From the NCBI RefSeq assembly GCF_012922555.1, contig NZ_WIPK01000002.1, forward strand, positions 248,001 through 312,000: 64,000 nucleotides of DNA. The letters run 5' to 3'. The stretch is from Paraclostridium dentum (lineage in GTDB: Bacteria; Bacillota; Clostridia; Peptostreptococcales; Peptostreptococcaceae). Position 1 is the first letter of the stretch; every line of letters begins with the position of its first letter. The notes below the pieces were generated by a model. It ran no database searches and was not told where the DNA came from. It saw only the letters and a list, made by a program, of their open reading frames with translations. This document shows, in pieces, positions 37,317 to 45,410 of the stretch. Made by a program: the position numbers and the translations under genes.

Positions 37317-37354
37317 AAAAAATCCATTCTATTTATAAATAGAATGGATTTTTT
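37317..37354 (+). terminator. Terminator after the Csp gene
   Basis: Perfect palindrome of two 19-nt arms (37317-37335, 37336-37354) ending in six Ts. Confidence 0.85.
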
Positions 37355-37452
37355 ACAATCGATAATTAATACTTGGTGAAAAGTAATATTTAATACCTAT
37401 AAATAATTTATTAAACAGGCTATGTCCCCTTATTTTATAAGTTTTAAATTAT

Positions 37453-37695
37453 CTATTTTTCAATAGTATTTGAGCTTTTATCAGAACAACAAGATTTATT
37501 TCCTTTAAATATGAAAAACAATGCTCCCACCATGACTATAGGGCATATAAAGGGTGCTATAAATGATACAGCTAATGCACTGGAAACACTATATGAACTA
37601 ATTAAAGGAACTGCAAGAAGCAATAATATAGGAATTATACAACACAGAGATAGTGGTAAAAATCGTTTTAAATTTTTTCTATTGTTTTCATTCAT
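37453..37695 (-). CDS. Small two-helix membrane protein with CC motif
   Basis: An earlier ATG (37710) is open, but GGAGGTAATTCAA sets the start at 37695 (80 residues). Two hydrophobic helices ('LPLSLCCIIPILLLLAVPL', 'VSFIAPFICPIVMVGALFFI') and a tail with 'KSCCSDK'. Cys and Met placement plus the TTCATA repeat upstream (37741-37757) suggest a role in copper handling. Function unknown. Confidence 0.6.
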   Translation of the reverse strand: MNENNRKNLKRFLPLSLCCIIPILLLLAVPLISSYSVSSALAVSFIAPFICPIVMVGALFFIFKGNKSCCSDKSSNTIEK

Positions 37696-37740
37696 TTGAA
37701 TTACCTCCATAAATTTTATATGGTAATTTTAATTTAAAGT

Positions 37741-37757
37741 TATGAATTAATTATGAA
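37741..37757 (-). promoter_or_regulatory. TTCATA direct repeat, site 1
   Basis: On the minus strand TTCATAATTAA-TTCATA, 11-bp period, 46 nt before the start of the small membrane gene. Same design as sites at 37797, 39591 and 41765; probable response-regulator site. Confidence 0.55.
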
Positions 37758-37796
37758 ATTAAATATAAAAATTTATTTTTACTTTTTTATCATTTA

Positions 37797-37818
37797 TTCA
37801 TATTTTATTCACATTATT
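37797..37818 (+). promoter_or_regulatory. TTCATA direct repeat, site 2
   Basis: TTCATATTTTA-TTCACATTATT, two half-sites at an 11-bp period, 45 nt before the secreted-protein gene. Confidence 0.55.
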
Positions 37819-37862
37819 TAATTATCATTAGAGTGAAAATAATATGAAAAGGAAGTGTTTGT

Positions 37863-38171
37863 ATGAAAAAATCATTAATAGGGTCATTAGCATTAGGATT
37901 AGTAATAGGAGCAGGTGTGATGGGAGCAACATCATTCGCAAATGAAAAAGAGGCTTCTGTTAAAGCATTTTCTAACAATGAAAATCAAATAGTATCAACT
38001 ATAGATCAAAATAGTTCAACTCAAGGAGATGCACAGTTTAAAGTATTAAATCAAGAAACAAAACAATTTGAAAAAGTAGATGATAGTGAATATAGAAATT
38101 CTAACCCTAATTATGGACAAGGATGCCCACACATGAATTATGGAAGTTTTGGAAATGAAAATATAAATTAA
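37863..38171 (+). CDS. Small secreted protein of the copper module
   Basis: 102 residues: signal peptide (about 1-26, ending TSFA), a polar Ser/Asn/Gln-rich middle and a C-terminal 'YGQGCPHMNYG', whose Cys-His-Met could bind Cu(I). RBS AAGGAAGTGTTTGT. It has a TTCATA repeat upstream and converges with the transporter gene. No family name recognised. Confidence 0.65.
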   Translation: MKKSLIGSLALGLVIGAGVMGATSFANEKEASVKAFSNNENQIVSTIDQNSSTQGDAQFKVLNQETKQFEKVDDSEYRNSNPNYGQGCPHMNYGSFGNENIN

Positions 38172-38180
38172 TTTCAGCAA

Positions 38181-38220
38181 AATAAAAAGCTAATCTCAAA
38201 ATAGAGATTAGCTTTTTATT
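38181..38220. terminator. Bidirectional terminator
   Basis: 17-bp perfect stem (38181-38197 with 38204-38220) between the secreted-protein gene and the convergent transporter gene. Confidence 0.85.
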
Positions 38221-38228
38221 TTGCCAAA

Positions 38229-39506
38229 TTAATTTTCAACACTTATATTTCCTCTAATCATCCCCATCCAGCAAGTAAAAGATATATCCTTTCCATTAGG
38301 ATTTATTTCAGCAACTACATCACCTTTGCTTAAATCAATATACTTATCATATTGAGGGAAATACATAATATTATTACAAGAAGTTAATTCTTCAGCTTTT
38401 ATAGTAAGTTTTACAGGAATATCTCCTTTTATAAGGTTACTTGAAGGTGTATATCCAGATCTATTAGCAGTAATAGTAATCTCCTGATACCCATCAACAA
38501 CAGGAGCAAGATCACCTGAAGATTGAGACAAACCACTTAAGATAGGTATATTAGATCCTGTTAGAGCTAAACCTCTTTGTCCCATAGAAAGCCCTAGTAT
38601 TATTATAAATATTCCACTATATTTAAATATATTGTTACTTAGTTGCTTGCTCAATCTAGCTGATGCGTACCCAAACCCTAACATTAATGGGACTGTACCT
38701 AATGAAAATGCAAACATTGATAAAGCCCCAGCTACGAAGTTACCAGTTCCTAGTGCATAAAGTTGCATAGTTTGTAGTGGGCCACAGGGCATAAATCCAT
38801 TTAAAAGACCTACTACAAAAGGATTTTTGCTATTTTTACTACAATTTTTTTTAATAAATGGTATTCGTATGTTAATATTTTTAAATATTTTTAATCCAAA
38901 CATATTAAGTCCGGCAATTATCATAAATAACGCAGCGATAATTTGTATAAAACCTTGCATTTTCATAGATATAGAAAATACTGAGCCTAAGGCTCCAATT
39001 ATTCCCCCAAGTAAAGTGTAAGAAATTACTCTACCAAGGTTATATTTAAGAGACGTACTAAAAGAAGATTTTTTACTTGAAAGTAAATTATCTTTATCTA
39101 GTGTTTGGGTAAGCATTATTCCCCCACACATCCCAATACAATGAAGTGAGGACAATACCCCGACTATAAACAACATAAACAGAGATGCATTTTTAAGCAT
39201 AGAATTCGTGTCATATCCAATCAATGAATTGCTACTTAAAAACAACATCACAACAACCATTGTTCCTAATCCTAAAAATTTACTAAAAGAATTTTTTTCT
39301 GTTGAGTACCCAGCATTTTTAATTGATTTTTTAATTTTGTTTTCACCACAAATATCATTATCATAAACGATTAGCACATTTGATTTATTATGATTAGCAT
39401 CAACACTTACTACTCCATTTAAATTTTTAATTTCTTCTTCAATAGCAGTTTCACATGATTTGCAGTGCATACCATAAACATCAAAAGATTTAGTAATTTT
39501 ACTCAA
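38229..39506 (-). CDS. TauE/SafE-type transporter with HMA and cupredoxin-like domains
   Basis: TTG start at 39506 has GAGGTGAAATTA upstream (a GTG at 39515 is also open). 425 residues in three parts: N-terminal heavy-metal-associated domain 'GMHCKSCETAIEEEI'; six or seven membrane helices with 'SSLHCIGMCGGIML' and 'NGFMPCGPLQTMQLYALGTG' (DsbD/CcdA-TauE-like); C-terminal extracellular cupredoxin-like domain with 'SCNNIMYFP' and 'FTCWMGMIRG', a plausible Cys-Met copper site. Likely copper export or copper-redox transfer across the membrane. Confidence 0.85.
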   Translation of the reverse strand: MSKITKSFDVYGMHCKSCETAIEEEIKNLNGVVSVDANHNKSNVLIVYDNDICGENKIKKSIKNAGYSTEKNSFSKFLGLGTMVVVMLFLSSNSLIGYDTNSMLKNASLFMLFIVGVLSSLHCIGMCGGIMLTQTLDKDNLLSSKKSSFSTSLKYNLGRVISYTLLGGIIGALGSVFSISMKMQGFIQIIAALFMIIAGLNMFGLKIFKNINIRIPFIKKNCSKNSKNPFVVGLLNGFMPCGPLQTMQLYALGTGNFVAGALSMFAFSLGTVPLMLGFGYASARLSKQLSNNIFKYSGIFIIILGLSMGQRGLALTGSNIPILSGLSQSSGDLAPVVDGYQEITITANRSGYTPSSNLIKGDIPVKLTIKAEELTSCNNIMYFPQYDKYIDLSKGDVVAEINPNGKDISFTCWMGMIRGNISVEN

Positions 39507-39590
39507 TAATTTCACCTCATTAAATTTATTTTTCTGTGAAATTATAACTTTAGATTATGAAAAAAAAATGAAGATAAATAATAAAATTAA

Positions 39591-39612
39591 TTCATAAATT
39601 ATTTATAATTGT
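39591..39612. promoter_or_regulatory. TTCATA direct repeat, site 3
   Basis: TTCATAAATTA-TTTATAATTGT, 11-bp period, in the region between the divergent transporter and response-regulator genes; it could serve both. Confidence 0.5.
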
Positions 39613-39662
39613 ATGATATATTTTAATTAATTTATAATAATATGGAAAAAGGAGATTTATAG

Positions 39663-40337
39663 ATGTTTAATATATTGATAGTAGATGATGAAAAAAAGAT
39701 AACACAAGTTATAAAAGCATATTTAGAAAAGGAAAGATATAACTGTGTAGTAGCTAACAGTGGAGAGCAGGCTCTTAAATATTTTGCTGATAATAATTTT
39801 GATTTAGTAATTTTAGATAGAATGTTACCAGATATAAGCGGAGAGGAAATTTGTAAAAAAATAAGAGAAACTTCTATGGTTCATATAATAATGTTAACTG
39901 CAAAAACTGAAGATGATGATAGAATAGAAGGATTTAACACAGGTTGTGATGATTATGTTTGTAAACCTTTTAATGTAAAGGAATTAGTTTTAAGATCTAA
40001 AGCAGTTTTTAGAAAAATAGATATAGAAAATAAGGATTTATTGAAATTTGGGGATGAACTTGAAATAAATACGGCATCTCATGATGTAAAAGTTAGAGGT
40101 GAAAAAGTTATACTAACTAATACTGAGTATAAGATGCTTTTATTATTTGCTAAAAATCCAAACAGGGTATTTAGTAGAGAACAATTATTAGAATTAACGA
40201 TAGATGAACATTATGAAAAAATGGATAGAATTATAGATGCACATATAAAAAATCTTAGACAAAAGATAGAGTTAGATACAAAAAAGTCTAAAATTATTCA
40301 AACTGTATATGGAGTAGGTTATAAATTTGGCTTATAA
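39663..40337 (+). CDS. OmpR-family response regulator
   Basis: 224 residues. Receiver domain with DD at 8-10 region, phospho-Asp in 'FDLVILDRMLPD' and Lys in 'VCKPFNVKEL'; C-terminal winged helix 'LTNTEYKMLLLFAKNPNRVF' and 'IDAHIKNLRQKIE'. RBS AAAGGAG. Overlaps the kinase gene by 11 nt. Predicted to bind the TTCATA repeats in this module and answer copper. Confidence 0.93.
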   Translation: MFNILIVDDEKKITQVIKAYLEKERYNCVVANSGEQALKYFADNNFDLVILDRMLPDISGEEICKKIRETSMVHIIMLTAKTEDDDRIEGFNTGCDDYVCKPFNVKELVLRSKAVFRKIDIENKDLLKFGDELEINTASHDVKVRGEKVILTNTEYKMLLLFAKNPNRVFSREQLLELTIDEHYEKMDRIIDAHIKNLRQKIELDTKKSKIIQTVYGVGYKFGL

Positions 40338-41736
40338 GTTAAAAAAACAAAAACTTAATAGTAAATTAATTCTATCCTTAGTGTCAGTAATAATTTTAGT
40401 TGTAATTGCTATAGCTATATCTATAAATAGTATCTTTGAGAAAAAGTTTGAAGAATATATAATTAAAAACAATGAAAGTGAAGTTTCCAAGTTAATAGAT
40501 TCAATTGAGTCAGAATATGTTGATGGTAGATGGAATTTATATAGTATAGAAAAAATAGGAGAAAATGCAATAGATCAGGGGATTTTTATAGACTTATACG
40601 ATACAAATGGAAATTTAATTTGGGGAGCTACAACATATAATCAAGATAGGTGTAGTGCAATGATGGGAAGTATAGAGAGTAATATGAAACATATGATGGG
40701 TAATTGGCATGGAAAATACACTGAGAAAACATTCGATTTAGAAAGTCCGACTAATGAAGTTATTGGAAATATAAAAATTGGAACATATGGATCCCTTTAT
40801 TATATGGACAATGATGTTGATTTTTTAAAGGAAATAAATAAAGTAATTTCAGCTATTGGTATCTTAATGACATTAATAACAATATTTATAGCTATATTAA
40901 TTGCAAATAACATATCTAAACCAATAGAGGTTGTGTCCAATATGGCAAACTTAATGGGAGACGGTGGATATGATAGTAAGATTGAGTATCAAAGCAATAT
41001 ATATGAAATTGATACTCTTATAAAATCTATAAATAACTTATCATCTAAATTAGAGGAACAAGAAAATCTAAGAAAAAGATTAACTACTGATATATCTCAC
41101 GAACTTAGAACTCCACTTACAAATGTACAAACACATTTAGAAGCAATGATAGATGGAATCTGGGAACCGAATACAGAAAGATTAAATAGTGTAAATGAAG
41201 AGGTAATAAGGCTTACTAACCTAGTTAACCAATTAAAAAACTTAGCAAAGTTTGATAGTGAAAAAAATAAACTTAATTTAAGTGAAGTTAATATAGGGGA
41301 ACTTATTAAAAATATAGTTTATAACAATCAAGGATGTGCATTAGAAAAAAATATAAATATAGTATTTAATTTAGAAAGCATAAATACCTATGTGGATAAA
41401 GATAAAATATCTCAAGTTATAGTAAATTTACTTTCTAACGCTATAAGATATACAAATAATGGTGGAAATATATATATAAATGCACATAAAGAAAAAAGCA
41501 ATATAAAAATTCATTTTAAAGATGATGGTGTTGGTATTCCGAAAGATAGTTTAAATTATATATTTGAAAGATTTTATAGGGTTGATGAGTCTAGAAGTAA
41601 AGAAACTGGAGGAATTGGAGTTGGACTTACCATTGTTAAGTCAATAGTTGATTTACACAAAGGAAAAATAGAGGTTAAAAGTAAGGTAAATGAAGGTAGT
41701 GAATTTATAATTACATTACCGATTATAAAGAAGTGA
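40327..41736 (+). CDS. Sensor histidine kinase, probable copper sensor
   Basis: 469 residues, TTG start overlapping the regulator gene. Two membrane helices (about 13-32 and 174-194) enclose an extracellular domain with 'DRCSAMMGSIESNMKHMMGN' (about 107-126), rich in Met, Cys and His, as in Cu/Ag sensors. HAMP follows, then HisKA with 'DISHELRTPLTNVQTHLEAM' and HATPase 'NLLSNAIRYTNNGG', 'GVGLTIVKSIVDLH'. Signal specificity is inference from Met/His content and neighbours. Confidence 0.92.
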   Translation: MAYKLKKQKLNSKLILSLVSVIILVVIAIAISINSIFEKKFEEYIIKNNESEVSKLIDSIESEYVDGRWNLYSIEKIGENAIDQGIFIDLYDTNGNLIWGATTYNQDRCSAMMGSIESNMKHMMGNWHGKYTEKTFDLESPTNEVIGNIKIGTYGSLYYMDNDVDFLKEINKVISAIGILMTLITIFIAILIANNISKPIEVVSNMANLMGDGGYDSKIEYQSNIYEIDTLIKSINNLSSKLEEQENLRKRLTTDISHELRTPLTNVQTHLEAMIDGIWEPNTERLNSVNEEVIRLTNLVNQLKNLAKFDSEKNKLNLSEVNIGELIKNIVYNNQGCALEKNINIVFNLESINTYVDKDKISQVIVNLLSNAIRYTNNGGNIYINAHKEKSNIKIHFKDDGVGIPKDSLNYIFERFYRVDESRSKETGGIGVGLTIVKSIVDLHKGKIEVKSKVNEGSEFIITLPIIKK

Positions 41737-41764
41737 TATAAATTAAAGTAAGTTTTATGCTAAA

Positions 41765-41786
41765 TTCATAATTTATTCATATTTTT
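41765..41786 (+). promoter_or_regulatory. TTCATA direct repeat, site 4
   Basis: TTCATAATTTA-TTCATATTTTT, the clearest pair, 11-bp period, upstream of the DUF305 gene. Confidence 0.55.
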
Positions 41787-41947
41787 AACTTATTATAAAT
41801 ATTAAGAGATTCTCCTCTTTAATAAATCTTTTAATTATAGTTTGAATTAAAAAAACAAACTAAGTGCTAGCTATTGGAATGATTAATTATAAGTATTTAG
41901 GTAAAACTAACACAAACTTATAATATAAAAATAATAGGAGAATAAAG

Positions 41948-42589
41948 ATGAATAAAAAATCAATATTTTATATTACAGTACTTTTAGTTTGTGTGTTTGC
42001 AAGTTTAGGATTTAGCAAAAAAAACAGTATTGTCTACAAAGGTGATAATATTAAAAATTATTTAAGTGAACAAAAATCAGAAATGAATACAATGATGGAA
42101 GATATGAAAAATATAAAACACACAGGAGATCCAGCAATAGATTTCTTGTATGGTATGATTCCACATCACAAAGCAGCAATTGAAATGTCTGAAAGTTTAC
42201 TTAAGTATGGTGGGGAAAAGGCAGAAATAAAAAAAATAGCTGAAAGTATTATAACAAATCAAAGTAAAGAAATAGAACAAATGAAAGATATGATTAAACG
42301 CATTGAATTAAATCCAAAGGTAGATGAAAAAAAAGAACAAGATTACTTCAAAAAATACAATAATTTGCTTAATAAGCATAAAAATAATGATATGAGCAAT
42401 GTAAATAGTGTAGATAAAGCTTTTGCTATGGAAATGATAAAACACCATGAAATGGCTGTTTCTATGTCTGAAATTGTTTTAAAGTATACAGATAATAAAG
42501 ATGTAGTTGATTTAGCTCAAAATATCATTGAGTCGCAAAAAGCTGAAATAAAACAAATGAGAGAAATTATAAATACTATGGAAAAATAA
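41948..42589 (+). CDS. DUF305 protein (secreted/anchored, copper-associated)
   Basis: 213 residues: N-terminal signal/anchor (about 5-22), then two DUF305 ferritin-like repeats, each with a His pair and Met: 'MIPHHKAAIEMSESLL' and 'MIKHHEMAVSMSEIVL'. DUF305 proteins often accompany copper resistance genes. RBS ATAGGAGAATAAAG. Regulated probably through the TTCATA repeat. Confidence 0.9.
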   Translation: MNKKSIFYITVLLVCVFASLGFSKKNSIVYKGDNIKNYLSEQKSEMNTMMEDMKNIKHTGDPAIDFLYGMIPHHKAAIEMSESLLKYGGEKAEIKKIAESIITNQSKEIEQMKDMIKRIELNPKVDEKKEQDYFKKYNNLLNKHKNNDMSNVNSVDKAFAMEMIKHHEMAVSMSEIVLKYTDNKDVVDLAQNIIESQKAEIKQMREIINTMEK

Positions 42590-42719
42590 ATGGAAATTAC
42601 TATAAAAAGTAGCTACAAATAAGTTAAATATTATAATTACTAATGCTAAAATATTAATTATATATAAAACAAAAAAGTATATCTTATAAATCTTAATGAT
42701 TTAATATAGATATACTTTT

Positions 42720-42875
42720 TTATTTCTTATTATTCAGTTCATATATATTATTACTCAATGAATTTATGCTAGTACTCAAATTTTCAAGCTTACCTTCTAT
42801 TCTAATTAATAAATACATAGTAACAATAGCAGGAAAACCTAAGTTAGATACTAAAGCCATTAAATCTAACTCCAT
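42720..42875 (-). CDS. YvrJ family protein, copy 2
   Basis: 51 residues, differing from copy 1 at position 29 (Lys for Gln) by eye. Same RBS GGAGGTATATTCT. Last gene of the intact DUF1659-DUF2922-YvrJ group. Confidence 0.82.
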   Translation of the reverse strand: MELDLMALVSNLGFPAIVTMYLLIRIEGKLENLSTSINSLSNNIYELNNKK

Positions 42876-42984
42876 ATAGAATATACCTCCAACTTTATAA
42901 ATTATTAAAGATAGAAGTTTTAGCGACCTTTAAAGTATTTTTCAGCTTTGGAAGCAAAACTCACACTTTTCAAAATAAAATATA

Positions 42985-43050
42985 AAAAGATATAAGTTTT
43001 AGTGACTTTTAAAACATTTTTTCAGTTTTAGGAGCAAAACTTATATCTTT
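42985..43050 (-). terminator. Hairpin between DUF2922 and YvrJ
   Basis: Arms AAAGATATAAGTTTT and AAAACTTATATCTTT with a 35-nt loop and T-run on both sides; probably attenuates YvrJ expression. A degenerate copy precedes it at about 42908. Confidence 0.5.
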
Positions 43051-43059
43051 TTACTTACC

Positions 43060-43293
43060 CTATATAACTAAGTCATATCCAGTAATTGCAGTTTGAACTA
43101 CTTTTGCTTCTAATGGAGCTTCTAACTCTTCACCAAATCTAGGAGCAAATATGTTCTTTTCAACTATTTGTTCCATAGCAGCTTTTATTTCTTCCTCAGT
43201 TAAATCTTCTATAGGATCTGAAACAAATAAGCTTACTTTTCTTCCAAGAGTTGTAGAGAAAACCATTAATAATCTAGTTTCTATATTTCTCAT
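43060..43293 (-). CDS. DUF2922 family protein
   Basis: 77 residues, 'MVFSTTLGRKVSLFVSDPIE' followed by 'LTEEEIKAAMEQIVEKNIF' and 'AKVVQTAITGYDLVI', the DUF2922 pattern. RBS AAAGGGGATTAG. Sits with DUF1659 and YvrJ, a small-gene group of unknown role common in clostridial chromosomes and phage-like islands. Confidence 0.88.
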   Translation of the reverse strand: MRNIETRLLMVFSTTLGRKVSLFVSDPIEDLTEEEIKAAMEQIVEKNIFAPRFGEELEAPLEAKVVQTAITGYDLVI

Positions 43294-43309
43294 TTTCTAA
43301 TCCCCTTTC

Positions 43310-43392
43310 TTTTTTTTTGAGCAACGGACAACGTCGTTGGCGACATAAAGTGGTTCGCAGACGTAGTCGCTTAAGCGAAGCGAATTTTAATT
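43310..43392. repeat. GC-rich palindromic spacer between DUF2922 and DUF1659
   Basis: About 50% GC in an AT-rich region, with CAACGTCGTTG, GCGAC...GTCGC and CGCTTAAGCG palindromes. The part CGCTTAAGCGAAGCGAATTT resembles ACGCTTTAAACGAAGTGAAT at 10304-10323, so it may be a dispersed repeat. Confidence 0.4.
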
Positions 43393-43635
43393 TGCTGGTG
43401 CTAATTCTGTATTGTCTATTCTTACTACAGATAGCACATCATGTTTTTGTAGAGCGTTTAATATTTCACCTACATTGTAAACATCAATAGCTTTTGCTTC
43501 AGGATTAACATTTGAAAAACTTCTAGTTTTAACTATAGTTCTTCCATTTTCACCCAAACCACAGTCATATTTAATTCTTAATGCTGACATTTGAGCAACT
43601 TCTGAAGTATTTGGAGCTAAATTCATATCTGCCAT
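43387..43635 (-). CDS. DUF1659 family protein
   Basis: Start at 43635 is set by AAAGGAGGAATCAAA (82 residues). Pattern 'ALRIKYDCGLGENGRTIVKT' and 'DVYNVGEILNALQKHDVLSV' fits DUF1659. First gene of the DUF1659-DUF2922-YvrJ group. Role unknown. Confidence 0.88.
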   Translation of the reverse strand: MADMNLAPNTSEVAQMSALRIKYDCGLGENGRTIVKTRSFSNVNPEAKAIDVYNVGEILNALQKHDVLSVVRIDNTELAPAN

Positions 43636-43889
43636 TTTGATTCCTCCTTTTAACATTTAATTTAACTTAAGTATAGTAGGATGTTATTAAAGCAATCAAA
43701 GAAAGTAATTGAAGAAAATATTTGAAAGAGATATTAAAACTGATAAATCTTTATAGTAGTTTGAAATATTTTACTAGAATAAACCTATTAAAAAAGTTAT
43801 AGTTAAGCTACAGGATTTTAAAGAAAGAAAAGAAATTAATTCGTAATCATATTAAACTACGACACAAAAACTATTTATTAGGAGGAGAA

Positions 43890-44720
43890 ATGATAAAAAA
43901 ATATAAATTGCCAATTTTGATGTTTTTGGTATTTGAAATAGTTGCAATTACATTATGGTTGGTATTGGATAATTGTTTTTACTTTTTTAATTTTTCATAT
44001 ATTGGAATTTGTATTGCGATAGGCTTATTTCTTCATATTAAAAAGTTTAAATATGCTCGACTTGTAGTGCAATTTAGTGTTGGTTTATACATGTTAGTGT
44101 ATTTAGGATTAATTTGTCAAGAAAATATGTTGATTGAGGGGTTTTGGTATTATCTGTGTTTAGGAGTATTTCAAGCAGCAGTAATACATTATGTTATTGC
44201 AAAGATATGCGGTCCTTTTATATTTGGACGGGGTTGGTGTGGATATGCATGTTGGACGGCAATGATACTTGATTTTCTTCCATACAAAATACCACAAGCC
44301 CCACGCAAGAAAAAAATTGGCTTTGCAAAATACATTTTGTTTGTATTTTCATTTGCGTTTGTAGGAACTTTGTTTATTTTGCAGATACCAAATTTAGAGA
44401 AAATTATGTTTATTAGTTTTATTATCGGTAATATATTATATTATATTGTTGGAATAGCTATTGCATTTTTGTTTAAAGACAATCGAGCATTTTGCAAATA
44501 TATTTGTCCAGTAACCATTTTTTTAAAACCAGCAAGTTATTTTTCTATATTAAGAGTAAAGTGCGACAAAGAAAAATGTATCAATTGTGGAAAGTGTAAA
44601 AAAGTATGTCCTATGAATGTAGATGTTATTAATAATAATCGAAATAGAGAAAATGGAACAGAATGTATTTTATGTACTGATTGCATAAATCAATGTTCTC
44701 AAAAAGCATTACACTTTTAA
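43890..44720 (+). CDS. NapH/NosR-like membrane 4Fe-4S ferredoxin protein
   Basis: 276 residues: six membrane helices, Cys motifs 'GRGWCGYACW' and 'FCKYICPV' typical of the NapH/NosR/RdxA group, then two C-terminal 4Fe-4S clusters 'CINCGKCKKVCPMNV' and 'CILCTDCINQCSQKA'. It probably moves electrons between membrane quinols and a redox partner, possibly for copper or disulfide chemistry. Codon use is foreign: CGA, CGG and CGC arginine codons appear, unlike the AGA-only neighbours. RBS AGGAGGAG. Confidence 0.85.
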   Translation: MIKKYKLPILMFLVFEIVAITLWLVLDNCFYFFNFSYIGICIAIGLFLHIKKFKYARLVVQFSVGLYMLVYLGLICQENMLIEGFWYYLCLGVFQAAVIHYVIAKICGPFIFGRGWCGYACWTAMILDFLPYKIPQAPRKKKIGFAKYILFVFSFAFVGTLFILQIPNLEKIMFISFIIGNILYYIVGIAIAFLFKDNRAFCKYICPVTIFLKPASYFSILRVKCDKEKCINCGKCKKVCPMNVDVINNNRNRENGTECILCTDCINQCSQKALHF

Positions 44721-44768
44721 ACATACATTACGAGTATAATCTTTAGTTATTTAAAAAAATAAAGAAAT

Positions 44769-44798
44769 AAAAGGACCACTAATTCATCGGTCCTTTTT
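44769..44798. terminator. Terminator between convergent ferredoxin and amidase genes
   Basis: AAAAGGACC/GGTCCTTTT stem, 11-nt loop, T-run. Confidence 0.75.
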
Positions 44799-44831
44799 AA
44801 ATATATTATTTTCAATAATATTTATATAGAA

Positions 44832-45410
44832 TTAAGTAGTTATATAAGTATCTTTAAAACCTTTAGAAATAACTTCATTTCTGAGTTTTACGGCATTATC
44901 TCTAATATTAAATGCACCTATACATACTCTGTAAAAAGGGTCTTCACTTTCTATTTTCTTATTTACAAATCCAAGCAAAGTAGAAGCTATAGTATTAGCT
45001 GCATTTCTTATATACATTTCATTAGAACAAGAAGCTTCAACAGAATTATTTGATATAAAATCAATTTCTATAATTACAGCAGGCATTTTACTATGTTTTA
45101 AAACTGAGAATTTTTTAGATACCTTAACACCACGATTTGGAGTATTAAGTTTATTAGAAAGATTTGAAGATAAATTAGTAGCTAATTTACATATTTTATT
45201 ATTAGTATCATATATCCAAGTTTCAGTTCCTTTTGCAGATTTGTTTGCAGAAGAGTTCATATGAATATTTACAAAGTAATCACAGTTTTCATTATTAGCT
45301 TTAGTAGTACGATAAGATAAAGAATAAAACTTATCTTCTTCTTTTTTACCATTAGAGCCAACAGATCCAGAGTCTTTACCTCCATGACCAAAATCTAAAT
45401 ACCATTTCAT
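44832..45410 (-). CDS. N-acetylmuramoyl-L-alanine amidase (Amidase_3) with SPOR-like tail
   Basis: 192 residues. Zinc and catalytic residues are visible: 'LDFGHGGKDSGSVG', 'KKEEDK', 'NIHMNSS' and 'AVIIEIDFISN'. About 40 residues usually present between the KEED Glu and 'SLSYRTTKAN' are missing, so the core is shortened. C-terminal 'YRVCIGAFNIRDNAVKLRNE' is SPOR-like. It cuts the peptide from glycan in peptidoglycan, probably a former prophage endolysin. Activity of the shortened form is doubtful. RBS AGGAGGTACATA. Confidence 0.82.
   Translation of the reverse strand: MKWYLDFGHGGKDSGSVGSNGKKEEDKFYSLSYRTTKANNENCDYFVNIHMNSSANKSAKGTETWIYDTNNKICKLATNLSSNLSNKLNTPNRGVKVSKKFSVLKHSKMPAVIIEIDFISNNSVEASCSNEMYIRNAANTIASTLLGFVNKKIESEDPFYRVCIGAFNIRDNAVKLRNEVISKGFKDTYITT

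Larger units (their letters stand above)
42670..43282. repeat. Direct repeat D, copy 2 (YvrJ-DUF2922)
   Basis: Partner of 36232-36738. Between YvrJ and DUF2922 this copy has two related hairpins (about 42908-42975 and 42985-43050) that copy 1 lacks. Confidence 0.8.
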
